In this document: one piece after another, positions 26,734 to 35,132 of the stretch
Layout of the letters: the number at the start of each line of letters is the position of its first letter
Position numbering within the stretch: the first letter of the stretch is position 1
Assembly: GCF_049852125.1 (NCBI RefSeq)
Contig: NZ_CP187532.1
Coordinates: forward strand, 434,001-498,000
DNA: 64,000 bases
Reading direction: 5' to 3'
Source of the DNA: Senimuribacter sp049852125
GTDB lineage: Bacteria; Bacillota; Clostridia; Peptostreptococcales; Anaerovoracaceae
Notes under the pieces: generated by a model
Told to the model about the DNA's origin: nothing
Database searches by the model: none
Seen by the model: only the letters and a program-made list of their open reading frames with translations
Program-made: the position numbers and the translations under genes

Positions 26734-28561
26734 AAAGGACAGGCTTTCATTAAGGGAGCAGAGCAGCATCGTAAAAAAGGCATTGCGGCTCAGTATTCGC
26801 GTCAAGGGATGGGATTCTCTTCTGGTCAATGTGCTGGGCTGGTTTGCAGCCTTTCTTCCGGTCATCAGCGCCAGGTATTTGGAGCAGCTGACCAATCAGC
26901 TGTATCAGCTGGTCGGCGGCAATGCGTTTGACAGTATCAGGCGGGAAATTTTCTTTCTCTTTACCATGCTGATTGTGCTTTTCGCCGTGCAGGCGTTATT
27001 TGAATGTTTGAGTCAGCATATGCTGCGGATGGATACGACCAGGACGGAACGATTTGTGGCGCGCACGATTATGGAGTGCAAATGCAATGTAAAATTTCAC
27101 TACATCGAAAACAGCGACGGATTTCGGCAGAAGCTGTCCTTTGTGGAAGAATACGCCGGCGAATATACGGCAAGGAGCATGCAGGATTTAATTCTCAATG
27201 TACAGCGCATCATTGCCATTACGAGCGTGTCGCTGGAACTGTTTCGGGTCAGCGGCATGATTGTGGCGGCAGTATTTTTGACCTGTATTCCGGCGGCGGT
27301 GCTCTCCTATCTGCAAAACGATGCGACCTACCATTTCAGGACAAAATGGATGCTGGAGGGCGACAGCGCCATCATGCAGTATCTCGCTTGTACCAGACCG
27401 GAAGCCATGAAGGATATCCGTCATTTCAAAGCTTATCCGTATTTGAAAAAAGAATGGAAAAAGACAGCCAAGGAATACATAGAGAAAAAGGAACGTCTGA
27501 CCGGGAAACATGTGAAATACAACATGGCGGCGGATCTTCTGCGCAATGGCGTTTACATTGTCATTTTAATCCTGGTGGGCAGGCAGATTTATATGCATCC
27601 CGAGCAGGGCGCAGGCGTTTTTGTGCTGGTATTGACTTTATCGGGGCGGCTGCAGGGACTCATTGGTAACTTGCTGGTTTCTTTGATGGAGTTTGGGCAG
27701 AATATCTCCTATATGAAAGATTTTTTCGATTTGCAGGCGTTGGGCACTGAAGAAAATGCAGGCGAGGACAGTGGGCTTGGATCTGTTTCCATAGAATTTG
27801 ACAAAGTGTCCTTTGCGTATCCCGGATCGGATAGAAAGGTAATCGACGATTTGTCGGTGACGATTCGGGCAGGGGAAACCGTGGCGATTGTCGGGGAAAA
27901 CGGCAGCGGAAAGAGCACGTTGATCAATTTGGTGATGGGGTTTTATACACCGCAGCAGGGGAAAATTACGGTAAATGAGGAGACGTTAAACGATTTCCAA
28001 ATTAGAAAATTACGGAAATCTACAGCAGCGGTATTTCAGGATTTTTGCCATTACGAAGGCACCCTGCGGGAAAATATTGAAGCTTCTGAACTGGAACCGG
28101 TCGCAGATGCGAAGACGCTGGATCTGCTTCTGCAGGAGGCGAATTTGCAGGATCTGGTTGACGGTCAGCCAGGTGGACTTGACGAGGAAATCGGGCAGTT
28201 CAGCAAGACCGGCAATAACCTGTCCGGCGGACAGTGGCAAAGGGTGGCGCTGGCAAGGGCGCTATACAGGAGAAATACGAAGCTGATGATTCTCGACGAG
28301 CCAACCGCGGCGCTGGACCCGATGGCAGAGGCACAGCTGTATCGAAATTTTGCAGAAATGACGGCAGGAAAAACGACTCTGCTGATTTCTCATCGCCTGG
28401 GAATTACCCAGCTGGTCGACCGTATTTTGGTACTGCGGGAAGGGCGTCTGGTGGAGACAGGCACCCATGAGCAGCTTATGAAGCAGGACGGATATTATGC
28501 GCAGCTGTATCGGGCGCAGGCGCAGTGGTATCAGAAGGCTGGAAACAGAAATCCCAATTGA
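26723..28561 (+). CDS. ABC transporter half-transporter, partner subunit
   Basis: 612 residues from ATG 26723, which follows CAGGAGGAG; an upstream ATG at 26654 would overlap the previous gene by 80 bases and is less likely. ATPase motifs are Walker A GENGSGKST, Q-loop FQDFCHYEGT, signature LSGGQWQR, Walker B LMILDEPTAALDP and H-loop ISHR. The D-loop and signature match the preceding protein closely, so the pair probably forms a heterodimer with two working ATP sites. Confidence 0.92.
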   Translation: MEHKKDRLSLREQSSIVKKALRLSIRVKGWDSLLVNVLGWFAAFLPVISARYLEQLTNQLYQLVGGNAFDSIRREIFFLFTMLIVLFAVQALFECLSQHMLRMDTTRTERFVARTIMECKCNVKFHYIENSDGFRQKLSFVEEYAGEYTARSMQDLILNVQRIIAITSVSLELFRVSGMIVAAVFLTCIPAAVLSYLQNDATYHFRTKWMLEGDSAIMQYLACTRPEAMKDIRHFKAYPYLKKEWKKTAKEYIEKKERLTGKHVKYNMAADLLRNGVYIVILILVGRQIYMHPEQGAGVFVLVLTLSGRLQGLIGNLLVSLMEFGQNISYMKDFFDLQALGTEENAGEDSGLGSVSIEFDKVSFAYPGSDRKVIDDLSVTIRAGETVAIVGENGSGKSTLINLVMGFYTPQQGKITVNEETLNDFQIRKLRKSTAAVFQDFCHYEGTLRENIEASELEPVADAKTLDLLLQEANLQDLVDGQPGGLDEEIGQFSKTGNNLSGGQWQRVALARALYRRNTKLMILDEPTAALDPMAEAQLYRNFAEMTAGKTTLLISHRLGITQLVDRILVLREGRLVETGTHEQLMKQDGYYAQLYRAQAQWYQKAGNRNPN

Positions 28562-28683
28562 AATAAGTTAATATAGTCTGAATAAATGGGTTATTTTCTT
28601 AAAAACTTAAAGTTTAATCCGTTTTATGTGTACATATTTATTATTGTCGTAGTATTAAAAATGAAAAGAAGGGCTAATGAAAA

Positions 28684-29154
28684 ATGAAAAAATCCACAAA
28701 AATAATAAGTATACTGAGTGTAATTATTATAATCGCGGCGGCGGTACTGCTGTATCGCAATGCATTGAATGATACTTGGACGGAAAGCCTTACAAAAGAA
28801 TCGGATTTTACGCCATATTTAGAGTTTTACCCGGCTGATGAAGAAGCAATTGCGGCAGAAAAAGGCGCTTTTATTATCCACAACAAAACAGACAAGGAAA
28901 TGCGCACAGGGGAATTCTATGCATTGCAAAAAAGAGTTTTAGGAAAGTGGAGCGATATAGGTCCATCTTTGGACTTTGTGGCGGTAGCCTATGACGTGCC
29001 GCCAGGAGAATACAGTTCTACTGTAAATTGGGAGACTTATTTTGGGGAATTAAAACCTGGAGTTTACAGAATCATAAAAGAATGCGATTTGATGACAAAC
29101 GAGAGCTCTCATAAGTATTCGGAATTCCTTATTTGGTGTGAATTTAAAATTTAA
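28684..29154 (+). CDS. membrane-anchored Ig-like domain protein
   Basis: 156 residues: an N-terminal transmembrane helix (IISILSVIIIIAAAVLLY), then a single beta-sandwich domain (AFIIHNKTDKEM, GEFYALQKRV, YDVPPGEYSS, LKPGVYRIIKECD) resembling bacterial Ig-like domains found next to transporters and wall proteins. It lies 122 bases after the ABC pair. Function is not known. Confidence 0.6.
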   Translation: MKKSTKIISILSVIIIIAAAVLLYRNALNDTWTESLTKESDFTPYLEFYPADEEAIAAEKGAFIIHNKTDKEMRTGEFYALQKRVLGKWSDIGPSLDFVAVAYDVPPGEYSSTVNWETYFGELKPGVYRIIKECDLMTNESSHKYSEFLIWCEFKI

Positions 29155-29249
29155 TGAAGCGGCGTTAGAGCGTAAGCGAGGAAAAAGCGTTCATACTGTG
29201 GACATATTTTGAATACACTGAGGAACGAGGACTGATTGGGAGAAGTGAA

Positions 29250-29804
29250 GTGGGAAATATCTTCAAACGAACCAGAAGAAGGTTTTATTTTCGATTGCAA
29301 GGCAGGATATTTATACTGATTCTGGCGGCAACGATTGTGTTTACCATGATACCGGTGTTGTATGGGAGTGATGATACGGCCATAGATGGGGCTGATATTG
29401 TGGAAATGGCAGAATCGCAGATTGGAAACGCAGGGGGAATGAAGTTTTGGCGTTGGTATGGCTTTGATGAGCCGATAGACTGGTGCGGCTGTTTTGTCAG
29501 CTGGTGCGCGGATCGGTGCGGCTATATAGAGAAAGGGAAAGCGCCGAAGTTTTCTTACTGTCAGGATGGGGTGAGTTGGTTTATTTCTCACAAAGGTTGG
29601 TCTGACAGAATGATTGCGCCGCAGCGGGGGATGACTGTCTTTTTTGACTGGGACGGCAACGGAATCAGTGATCACGCGGGAATTGTGAAAGAATGCAAAG
29701 CCGGAATCGTTTATACGATAGAGGGAGACAGCGGAAATATGTGCAGGGAGCGTTCGTATAAAGTGGGCGATAGCTGTATATTGGGATATGGATCACAGAG
29801 GTAA
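29250..29804 (+). CDS. membrane-anchored CHAP-domain amidase
   Basis: 184 residues starting at GTG 29250. Residues about 14-34 form a membrane anchor (IFILILAATIVFTMIPVLY). The CHAP domain follows, with nucleophile Cys in IDWCGCFVSWCADRCG and the His in ISDHAGIVKECKAGIVYTIE. CHAP enzymes cleave peptidoglycan peptides. It is convergent with an amidase gene, their stops one base apart. Confidence 0.82.
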   Translation: MGNIFKRTRRRFYFRLQGRIFILILAATIVFTMIPVLYGSDDTAIDGADIVEMAESQIGNAGGMKFWRWYGFDEPIDWCGCFVSWCADRCGYIEKGKAPKFSYCQDGVSWFISHKGWSDRMIAPQRGMTVFFDWDGNGISDHAGIVKECKAGIVYTIEGDSGNMCRERSYKVGDSCILGYGSQR

Positions 29805-29805
29805 T

Positions 29806-30378
29806 TTATATATTGGAAATTTTTAAAGCAACATCTGCGCGAAAGCCTTCCATCGTATAGCCTGTGTGCAGTTGATCCCAGTAATGCTCCGGATCTTCGT
29901 GATCAGAAGCGACAGCGCGCCGGAACCCTTCATAGTGACTGATAATAACGCCGTCATCAAGGGGGTTCAGGTCATAGATTTTGCAGAGATAGGCCGTCAG
30001 GTCGACGGCAGTGGTGTAGGTAAGTCTGGCTGAACGCAGCGATTTTTCCGGGTCGTGACAGATAAATGAAAATGTATCTGTATATTCGAGACAGTCGGGT
30101 TCGCACATTTCAATGCCGATATGTGTGTCATTGGACAGACCGCCTGCATGCCACCCTCGATGATTCCAAGGGAGAGTTTGATAAATTGTGCCGTCATAGG
30201 CGTCTATAAACCCATGGACGCAAGCGCGGTCATAGTTGGGATTATCCCATTCATCTATAAAATAGTGGGGATCAGGTTGGGCGCATCCCACGGAATGCAG
30301 CATGATACCTTTTACTGTGATTTTTTCGCCTGTAGTATAGCAGGGGTTTCTTGTCAATATAGATTCAATTATTTTCAT
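29806..30378 (-). CDS. N-acetylmuramoyl-L-alanine amidase (Amidase_2/PGRP type)
   Basis: 190 residues from ATG 30378, which has AAGGAG upstream on the minus strand; the longer frame to 30516 has no RBS. Zinc-ligand pattern of Amidase_2: GIMLHSVGC, then WHAGG with IGIEMCE, and a late ISHYEG segment. No signal peptide or wall-binding domain is visible, so it resembles phage-type or cytoplasm-made lysins. It would cleave the sugar-peptide bond of peptidoglycan. Confidence 0.85.
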   Translation of the reverse strand: MKIIESILTRNPCYTTGEKITVKGIMLHSVGCAQPDPHYFIDEWDNPNYDRACVHGFIDAYDGTIYQTLPWNHRGWHAGGLSNDTHIGIEMCEPDCLEYTDTFSFICHDPEKSLRSARLTYTTAVDLTAYLCKIYDLNPLDDGVIISHYEGFRRAVASDHEDPEHYWDQLHTGYTMEGFRADVALKISNI

Positions 30379-30510
30379 AGCAATCTCCTTTATAGGAATA
30401 TGATAGCTTATTGTTGCAGAAAAATCAAGCGGCGGAGAGAATTGTGCGGGTTGGATGTGGAGACAATGGGAACGCGGCAGGTTTTGCGCCTGAGAATATA
30501 GAAAAAACTC

Positions 30511-30539
30511 TTGCAATCAGGGCGTAAATATCTTATACT
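30511..30539 (+). promoter_or_regulatory. promoter of tRNA-Ala(GGC)
   Basis: TTGCAA (30511-30516), 17 bp, TATACT (30534-30539), 22 bases before the tRNA. Confidence 0.7.
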
Positions 30540-30561
30540 GAGTTAGTAGAGAAAAATTTCT

Positions 30562-30637
30562 GGGGTATTAGCGCAGCTGGGAGCGCACCACACTGGCAGT
30601 GTGGGGGTCAGGGGTTCGAATCCCCTATGCTCCACCA
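30562..30637 (+). tRNA. tRNA-Ala (anticodon GGC)
   Basis: 76 bases with full cloverleaf: acceptor GGGGTAT/ATGCTCC, D-arm AGCGCAGCTGGGAGCGC, anticodon loop CTGGCAG, T-arm GGGGTTCGAATCCCC and encoded CCA. Confidence 0.95.
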
Positions 30638-30658
30638 CAGACTGTCCGGAAAGGACTT

Positions 30659-30695
30659 AAAACGTTGGAATTCAAGAGATTCCAGCGTTTTTTCT
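30659..30695. terminator. bidirectional terminator
   Basis: AAACG-TGGAAT / ATTCCA-CGTTT stem flanked by A and T runs, between the tRNA and the convergent flippase gene. Confidence 0.75.
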
Positions 30696-30738
30696 TTGCC
30701 CAGAAGACGCGGAGAAAAGCGTTTTTTTCACATTTTTC

Positions 30739-32073
30739 TTACGCGCGCTTCCAAAGCCTTTGTTCCTTGCGCAGAGCGTAGAGATTTTGCAGAAGCAGGA
30801 CGGTATTGGACAGCGCGATGGCCAGAATATAACCGTAGATGTTCAGCTTTGGCACGCCGGTAAAGAGGATGAGAAAGATCAGAAGCAGAAGCTGTTGCAG
30901 CAGGCTGTTGCGGAAGGATTGCGCCTCCTTTCCGATACTGATCAAAAGGCTGGTGGTGGTAGCGGTTATGTAGAGCAGGGGTGAACAGACTCCTGCCAAT
31001 CGTATCATGGGTCCCAGGTCTTCCCGGCCGTAAAAAAAGACGCCCATATCTTCAGCAAAACTCCAGAAAACCATGCATGTTATACAGCCAATTGTGAACG
31101 CAAGCAGCAGAGATCTTTTGATCAGGCGGCGGGCAAAGTGAGATTTTCCGGAAGAAACCATAGTTGCGATACGCGGAACTACAATAGAGCAGGCGGAGCC
31201 TACCAGAATCATGGGATAATTCATCAACGGAAATACCATCCCTTTATATTTTCCCAGCAGGGCTAATGATTCCGCGGCAGTGTAGCCGATAGAGCAAAGT
31301 CTCGATTTGACAATAACAGAGGAGAAGGCGTTGACAAATTCCAGAAGGCATTGCGTCAGGCAGATAGGCGTAGCTCCCAGAACCAAAGGCTTCAGCGTCC
31401 GGCTGATTTCCTTTGGCGTTACAGGAATGCGCGGAGCGGCCGGTTTTGTCTTTTTGTAATAGATCAAAAGGAACAGCACGCTTTGCATTTCGCCGATTGC
31501 ATAGCACAGGTATACCAGGGTAACCGGATGGAAGTTACCTGCCCCCAGAAAAAAACGAATCAGACAGTAGAGAATTGGAAAGCGAAGGAGCTTCTCGCTG
31601 ATGTTGATCATTGCAGGAATTTTGATCTTTGCAAGACCCAGGAAATGGCCTTTGACGATATTAGAGATGGACATAAGCAGCATCAGAGGACATGTGGCAA
31701 GGATTGGATATACTAAATTGGAATCGCCCAGAAACCAGGTGGCCAGAGGTGTTGCTGTGATCCAGACCAGGCCGGTAAGACAGAGCGACCAGAAAAAACT
31801 AAAGCAGGTGGAGATACGGATGTTGGAAGCCATCGCGCTGTAGTTTCCGTCATGCTGGTGCTTGGCGGATATTTTAGAAATGGTGACCACAAGACCTTCC
31901 GTCATGAAAGAGAGGAATAGCGCGTTAATGGGGGAAACCAGACTGAGAACGCCTAGTCCTTCCGCGCCCAGGATTCTGGACAAATACATGTTAAAAACAA
32001 ATTCGATAAGTCCGATAACCAGATTCGAGATAGTAAGCACCATGATATTCTGTTTTACTTTTCCAAAAAACAT
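30739..32073 (-). CDS. SpoVB/MurJ-type polysaccharide flippase (MOP superfamily)
   Basis: About 444 residues with 12-14 transmembrane helices spread over its length. The start (FFGKVKQNIMVLTISNLVIG), LSRILGAEGLGVLSLVSPI near residue 35, and MILVGSACSIVVPRIA near 290 are typical of the polysaccharide-transport branch that includes SpoVB. It should move lipid-linked sugars across the membrane, possibly in spore cortex or wall synthesis. ATG 32073 is preferred over TTG 32094; its RBS (GGCTGGGG) is inside the terminator stem that follows the cysteine synthase gene. Confidence 0.82.
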   Translation of the reverse strand: MFFGKVKQNIMVLTISNLVIGLIEFVFNMYLSRILGAEGLGVLSLVSPINALFLSFMTEGLVVTISKISAKHQHDGNYSAMASNIRISTCFSFFWSLCLTGLVWITATPLATWFLGDSNLVYPILATCPLMLLMSISNIVKGHFLGLAKIKIPAMINISEKLLRFPILYCLIRFFLGAGNFHPVTLVYLCYAIGEMQSVLFLLIYYKKTKPAAPRIPVTPKEISRTLKPLVLGATPICLTQCLLEFVNAFSSVIVKSRLCSIGYTAAESLALLGKYKGMVFPLMNYPMILVGSACSIVVPRIATMVSSGKSHFARRLIKRSLLLAFTIGCITCMVFWSFAEDMGVFFYGREDLGPMIRLAGVCSPLLYITATTTSLLISIGKEAQSFRNSLLQQLLLLIFLILFTGVPKLNIYGYILAIALSNTVLLLQNLYALRKEQRLWKRA

Positions 32074-32074
32074 A

Positions 32075-32127
32075 GAAAAACCCCAGCCTTTCAATATGCT
32101 CTAATGTATGAGCGATAAGCTGGGGTT
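32075..32127 (-). terminator. terminator after the cysK-like gene, overlapping the flippase RBS
   Basis: On the minus strand AACCCCAGC...GCTGGGGTT (9 bp) with inner hairpin GCTCATACATTAGAGC, then TTTTTC. The 3' arm contains the flippase RBS, so folding would both end transcription and mask translation. Confidence 0.65.
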
Positions 32128-32141
32128 ATGCTGTTTGGAGG

Positions 32142-33077
32142 CTATTTTGTGCTAAAGAGCGGAGTGGACAGATATCTGTCGCCGGTATCCGGCAATAGAA
32201 CTACAATGCTCTTTCCTGCATTTTCAGGCTGCTTTGCCAGCAAAATGGAGGCGTGAAGCGCCGCGCCTGAGGATATGCCTGCCAATAATCCCTCCATTTG
32301 GCCGAAGGTCTGTCCTGTCTCAAAGGCATCCTCGTTTTTCACAGGCACAATTTGATCATAGATTCCTGTATCCAGTACATCAGGAATGAAGCCTGCGCCA
32401 ATACCCTGTATTTTGTGAGAGCCTGAAGGACCGCCTGACAGAACGGGAGAATCGGCAGGTTCAACGGCAATGATTTTAATAGCTGGATTTTTCTCTTTGA
32501 GATAAGCGCCTGTACCTGTAATGGTGCCTCCGGTACCTACGCCTGCTACAAAAATATCTACGTTGCCGTCGGTATCCCGCCAGATTTCGGGGCCGGTTGT
32601 GTCATAATGACATTTAGGGTTGGAAGGATTGGTAAACTGTCCCGGAATAAATGCGTTGGGAATTTCCTGAAGCAGCTGATCAGCCTTTTCAATAGCGCCT
32701 TTCATACCCTTTGCACCTTCTGTAAGAACCAGCTCGGCGCCATAGGCTTTCATCAAAGCGCGTCTTTCGATACTCATCGTTTCCGGCATAACGATGATAG
32801 TACGATATCCCTTAGCGGCGGCTATAGAAGCCAAACCGATACCGGTGTTGCCGCTGGTAGGCTCAATAATGACGGAATTTTCTTTTAGGAGGCCGCGGCT
32901 TTCGGCGTCTTCAATCATAGCCTTGGCAATTCTATCCTTGACAGAACCGGCAGGGTTGAACATTTCAAGCTTTGCAAAGATATGTGCCTTCAGACCATAG
33001 TTTTTTTCAATATTAGAGAGTTGCAGGAGAGGTGTGTTTCCTGTCAACTGGCTTGCGGATTTGTAGATGTTTCCCAT
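32142..33077 (-). CDS. cysK: cysteine synthase (O-acetylserine sulfhydrylase)
   Basis: 311 residues, typical length. PLP lysine in NPAGSVKDRIA (about residue 46), phosphate-binding PTSGNTGIGLA, and GVGTGGTITGTG near 175. Converts O-acetylserine and sulfide to cysteine. It lies 12 bases after the metY-like gene in the same direction with RBS AAAGGAG, so the two form a sulfur-assimilation operon beside an Rrf2 regulator of the kind (CymR) that controls cysteine supply in Firmicutes. Confidence 0.94.
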   Translation of the reverse strand: MGNIYKSASQLTGNTPLLQLSNIEKNYGLKAHIFAKLEMFNPAGSVKDRIAKAMIEDAESRGLLKENSVIIEPTSGNTGIGLASIAAAKGYRTIIVMPETMSIERRALMKAYGAELVLTEGAKGMKGAIEKADQLLQEIPNAFIPGQFTNPSNPKCHYDTTGPEIWRDTDGNVDIFVAGVGTGGTITGTGAYLKEKNPAIKIIAVEPADSPVLSGGPSGSHKIQGIGAGFIPDVLDTGIYDQIVPVKNEDAFETGQTFGQMEGLLAGISSGAALHASILLAKQPENAGKSIVVLLPDTGDRYLSTPLFSTK

Positions 33078-33089
33078 GTGTATGCTCCT

Positions 33090-34385
33090 TTACTTAACTT
33101 GTGCAAATGCCTGCGCAAGATCTTCAATGATGTCGTCTGCATGCTCTGTTCCAATGGAGAGACGGACGGTGCTTTGTTTAATTCCCTGATCCTCCAGCTC
33201 CCCGGCGGTTAACTGGGAATGCGTGGTGGTAGCGGGGTGAATGACCAGGCTTTTTACGTCTGCCACGTTGGCCAGCAAAGAGAAAATGTCCAAACTATCT
33301 ATAAATTTGTGAGCTTCAGCCTGACCGCCTTTGATGTCAAAGGTAAAGATGGACGCGCCGCCGTTTGGAAAATATTTCTCATAGAGCGCATGGTCTGGAT
33401 GATCCTCCAGAGACGGATGATTCACTTTTTTTACAAGAGGATGTTTCGACAGATACGCTACTACCTTTTTAGTATTTTCTATGTGTCTGTCCAGGCGAAG
33501 GGAGAGTGTTTCGACCCCCTGAAGCAGCAGAAACGCGTTGAAGGGTGAGATTGCCGCACCGGTATCTCGTAGGAGGATGGCTCGAATATATGTGACAAAG
33601 GCTGCCGGACCTGCCGCGTCTACGAAAGAAACTCCATGGTAGCTTGGATTGGCTTCTGCGATGGCAGGATAGTTACCGTTAGCTTTCCAGTCAAATTTTC
33701 CTCCGTCTACGATGATACCTCCTAGCGTGGTGCCGTGACCTCCGATGAACTTGGTAGCGGAGTGGACTACAATATCAGCGCCATGCTCCAGGGGACGAAT
33801 CAGGTATGGCGTGCCGAAGGTATTGTCTATTACCAGCGGCAGACCGTGCTTGTGCGCGATTTTTGCAATGGCGTCAATATCAGGAATATCACTGTTTGGA
33901 TTACCGAGCGTTTCCAGGTAGATTGCCCGTGTATTATCTGTGATAGCGGCTTCCAGTTCTTCCAGATCATGGGCGTTAACAAAGGTCGTCTGAATACCGT
34001 ATTGCGGTAATGTATGCGCCAACAGGTTGTAGCTGCCGCCGTAAATCGTTTTCTGTGCGACAATATGGCCGCCGTTTCCGGCTAAGGCTTGAATCGTATA
34101 GGTGATAGCTGCTGCGCCTGAGGCCAGAGCTAAAGCGGCCACACCGCCCTCCAGAGCTGCTATTCTCTTTTCCAGAACATCCTGAGTTGAGTTTGTCAAA
34201 CGACCATAGATATTGCCGGCGTCAGCTAATCCGAACCGTGCGGCCGCATGAGCAGAATCTCTGAATACGTAAGAGGAGGTCTGATAAATAGGTACGGCTC
34301 TGGCATCCGTGGCAGGGTCGGGATTTTCCTGACCTACGTGGAGCTGTAAGGTTTCGAATCTGTAACGCTTATTTGGTGTAGTCAT
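33090..34385 (-). CDS. O-acetylhomoserine sulfhydrylase (Cys/Met metabolism PLP enzyme)
   Basis: 431 residues, the length of the MetY branch of the cystathionine gamma-synthase family. The N-terminus FETLQLHVGQ, YGRLTNSTQDVLEKR and PLP site VVHSATKFIGGHG (Lys near 208) are clear. It makes homocysteine from O-acetylhomoserine and sulfide. A strong promoter lies upstream and cysK follows. The best symbol would be metY, but specificity between acetyl- and succinyl-homoserine cannot be fixed by eye. Confidence 0.92.
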   Translation of the reverse strand: MTTPNKRYRFETLQLHVGQENPDPATDARAVPIYQTSSYVFRDSAHAAARFGLADAGNIYGRLTNSTQDVLEKRIAALEGGVAALALASGAAAITYTIQALAGNGGHIVAQKTIYGGSYNLLAHTLPQYGIQTTFVNAHDLEELEAAITDNTRAIYLETLGNPNSDIPDIDAIAKIAHKHGLPLVIDNTFGTPYLIRPLEHGADIVVHSATKFIGGHGTTLGGIIVDGGKFDWKANGNYPAIAEANPSYHGVSFVDAAGPAAFVTYIRAILLRDTGAAISPFNAFLLLQGVETLSLRLDRHIENTKKVVAYLSKHPLVKKVNHPSLEDHPDHALYEKYFPNGGASIFTFDIKGGQAEAHKFIDSLDIFSLLANVADVKSLVIHPATTTHSQLTAGELEDQGIKQSTVRLSIGTEHADDIIEDLAQAFAQVK

Positions 34386-34453
34386 GATAAATTACTTCCT
34401 TTCCTTTAAGTTGTGCGTTGTTTCTATAGACGTGGTTGATACGTTCAATCTAT

Positions 34454-34502
34454 ATTCCTACCAGATAAATAGGATTATACGCCGATAAACCTACTTTGTC
34501 AA
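34454..34502 (-). promoter_or_regulatory. metY-cysK promoter with operator-like repeat
   Basis: On the minus strand TTGACA (34502-34497), 17 bp, TATAAT (34479-34474), then AATCCTATTTATCTGG with TAGGAAT as an imperfect inverted repeat over the start region. AATCCTATT also occurs at the promoter of the neighbouring Rrf2 gene. Confidence 0.75.
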
Positions 34503-34565
34503 TGGGTTGAAGCGATTTTTTGGCATATTTATCAAAAAAAGCCGGATTCCAGCTTTTTGACATGG

Positions 34566-35000
34566 CTAAATTATAAAATCGTAATTAGACGATTGACTGT
34601 GAATTAAGTCCTCTAATGTAATGCCCTGAAAATATTCTAAAATAACTTTATAGAAATTCTCCCACATGGGCAGAGTTTTACATTGCTGTAATCTTGGACA
34701 GGGTCTTGCATGATCTTCCAGACAAGCAACCGGGGCTAAACTTCCTTCAGTTAGTTGGAGGATAGAAGCTACATCGTAACTCTCAGGAGGACGGGTTAAT
34801 TTGTAACCGCCGCCTTTGCCTCGCAACCCCTCTAAAAATCCTGCTCTGGTTAGAGCGGGGATGATCGTTTCCAGATATTTTTCTGATATGTCCTGTCTGC
34901 GAGCGATATCCCGCAGTGGAATATAGGCTTCGCTGTTGTGCTCTGCCAGATCAATCATGACACGCAGCGCGTAGCGGCCCTTTGTCGATATTTTCATCAT
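34566..35000 (-). CDS. Rrf2-family transcriptional regulator (CymR/IscR-like)
   Basis: 144 residues from ATG 35000, with RBS GAGAGGTG just upstream (a GTG at 35009 overlaps the RBS). N-terminal winged helix MKISTKGRYALRVMIDLAEH and DISEKYLETIIPALTRAGFLEGLRG are characteristic. Three cysteines (CLEDHARPCPRLQQC) lie where IscR-type proteins bind an Fe-S cluster, so it may sense Fe-S status; CymR-type proteins, in contrast, sense cysteine synthase. Position beside metY-cysK supports sulfur control. Confidence 0.88.
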   Translation of the reverse strand: MMKISTKGRYALRVMIDLAEHNSEAYIPLRDIARRQDISEKYLETIIPALTRAGFLEGLRGKGGGYKLTRPPESYDVASILQLTEGSLAPVACLEDHARPCPRLQQCKTLPMWENFYKVILEYFQGITLEDLIHSQSSNYDFII

Positions 35001-35024
35001 AGGTTTCACCTCTCATACAATCCT

Positions 35025-35053
35025 ATTATACTACTAGATTAGTAGCAAAACAA
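35025..35053 (-). promoter_or_regulatory. promoter with palindromic operator of the Rrf2 gene
   Basis: On the minus strand TTGTTT (35053-35048), 17 bp, TATAAT (35030-35025). The spacer holds the palindrome CTACTA-ATC-TAGTAG (35031-35045), which suggests autorepression. Confidence 0.7.
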
Positions 35054-35132
35054 GAAATTTCATCAACCTTCGATTGAAGTAGGGGTAGGGTTGTGCTATA
35101 CTGAAAAGCGAGGATTTTAAGGAGTAATAAAA

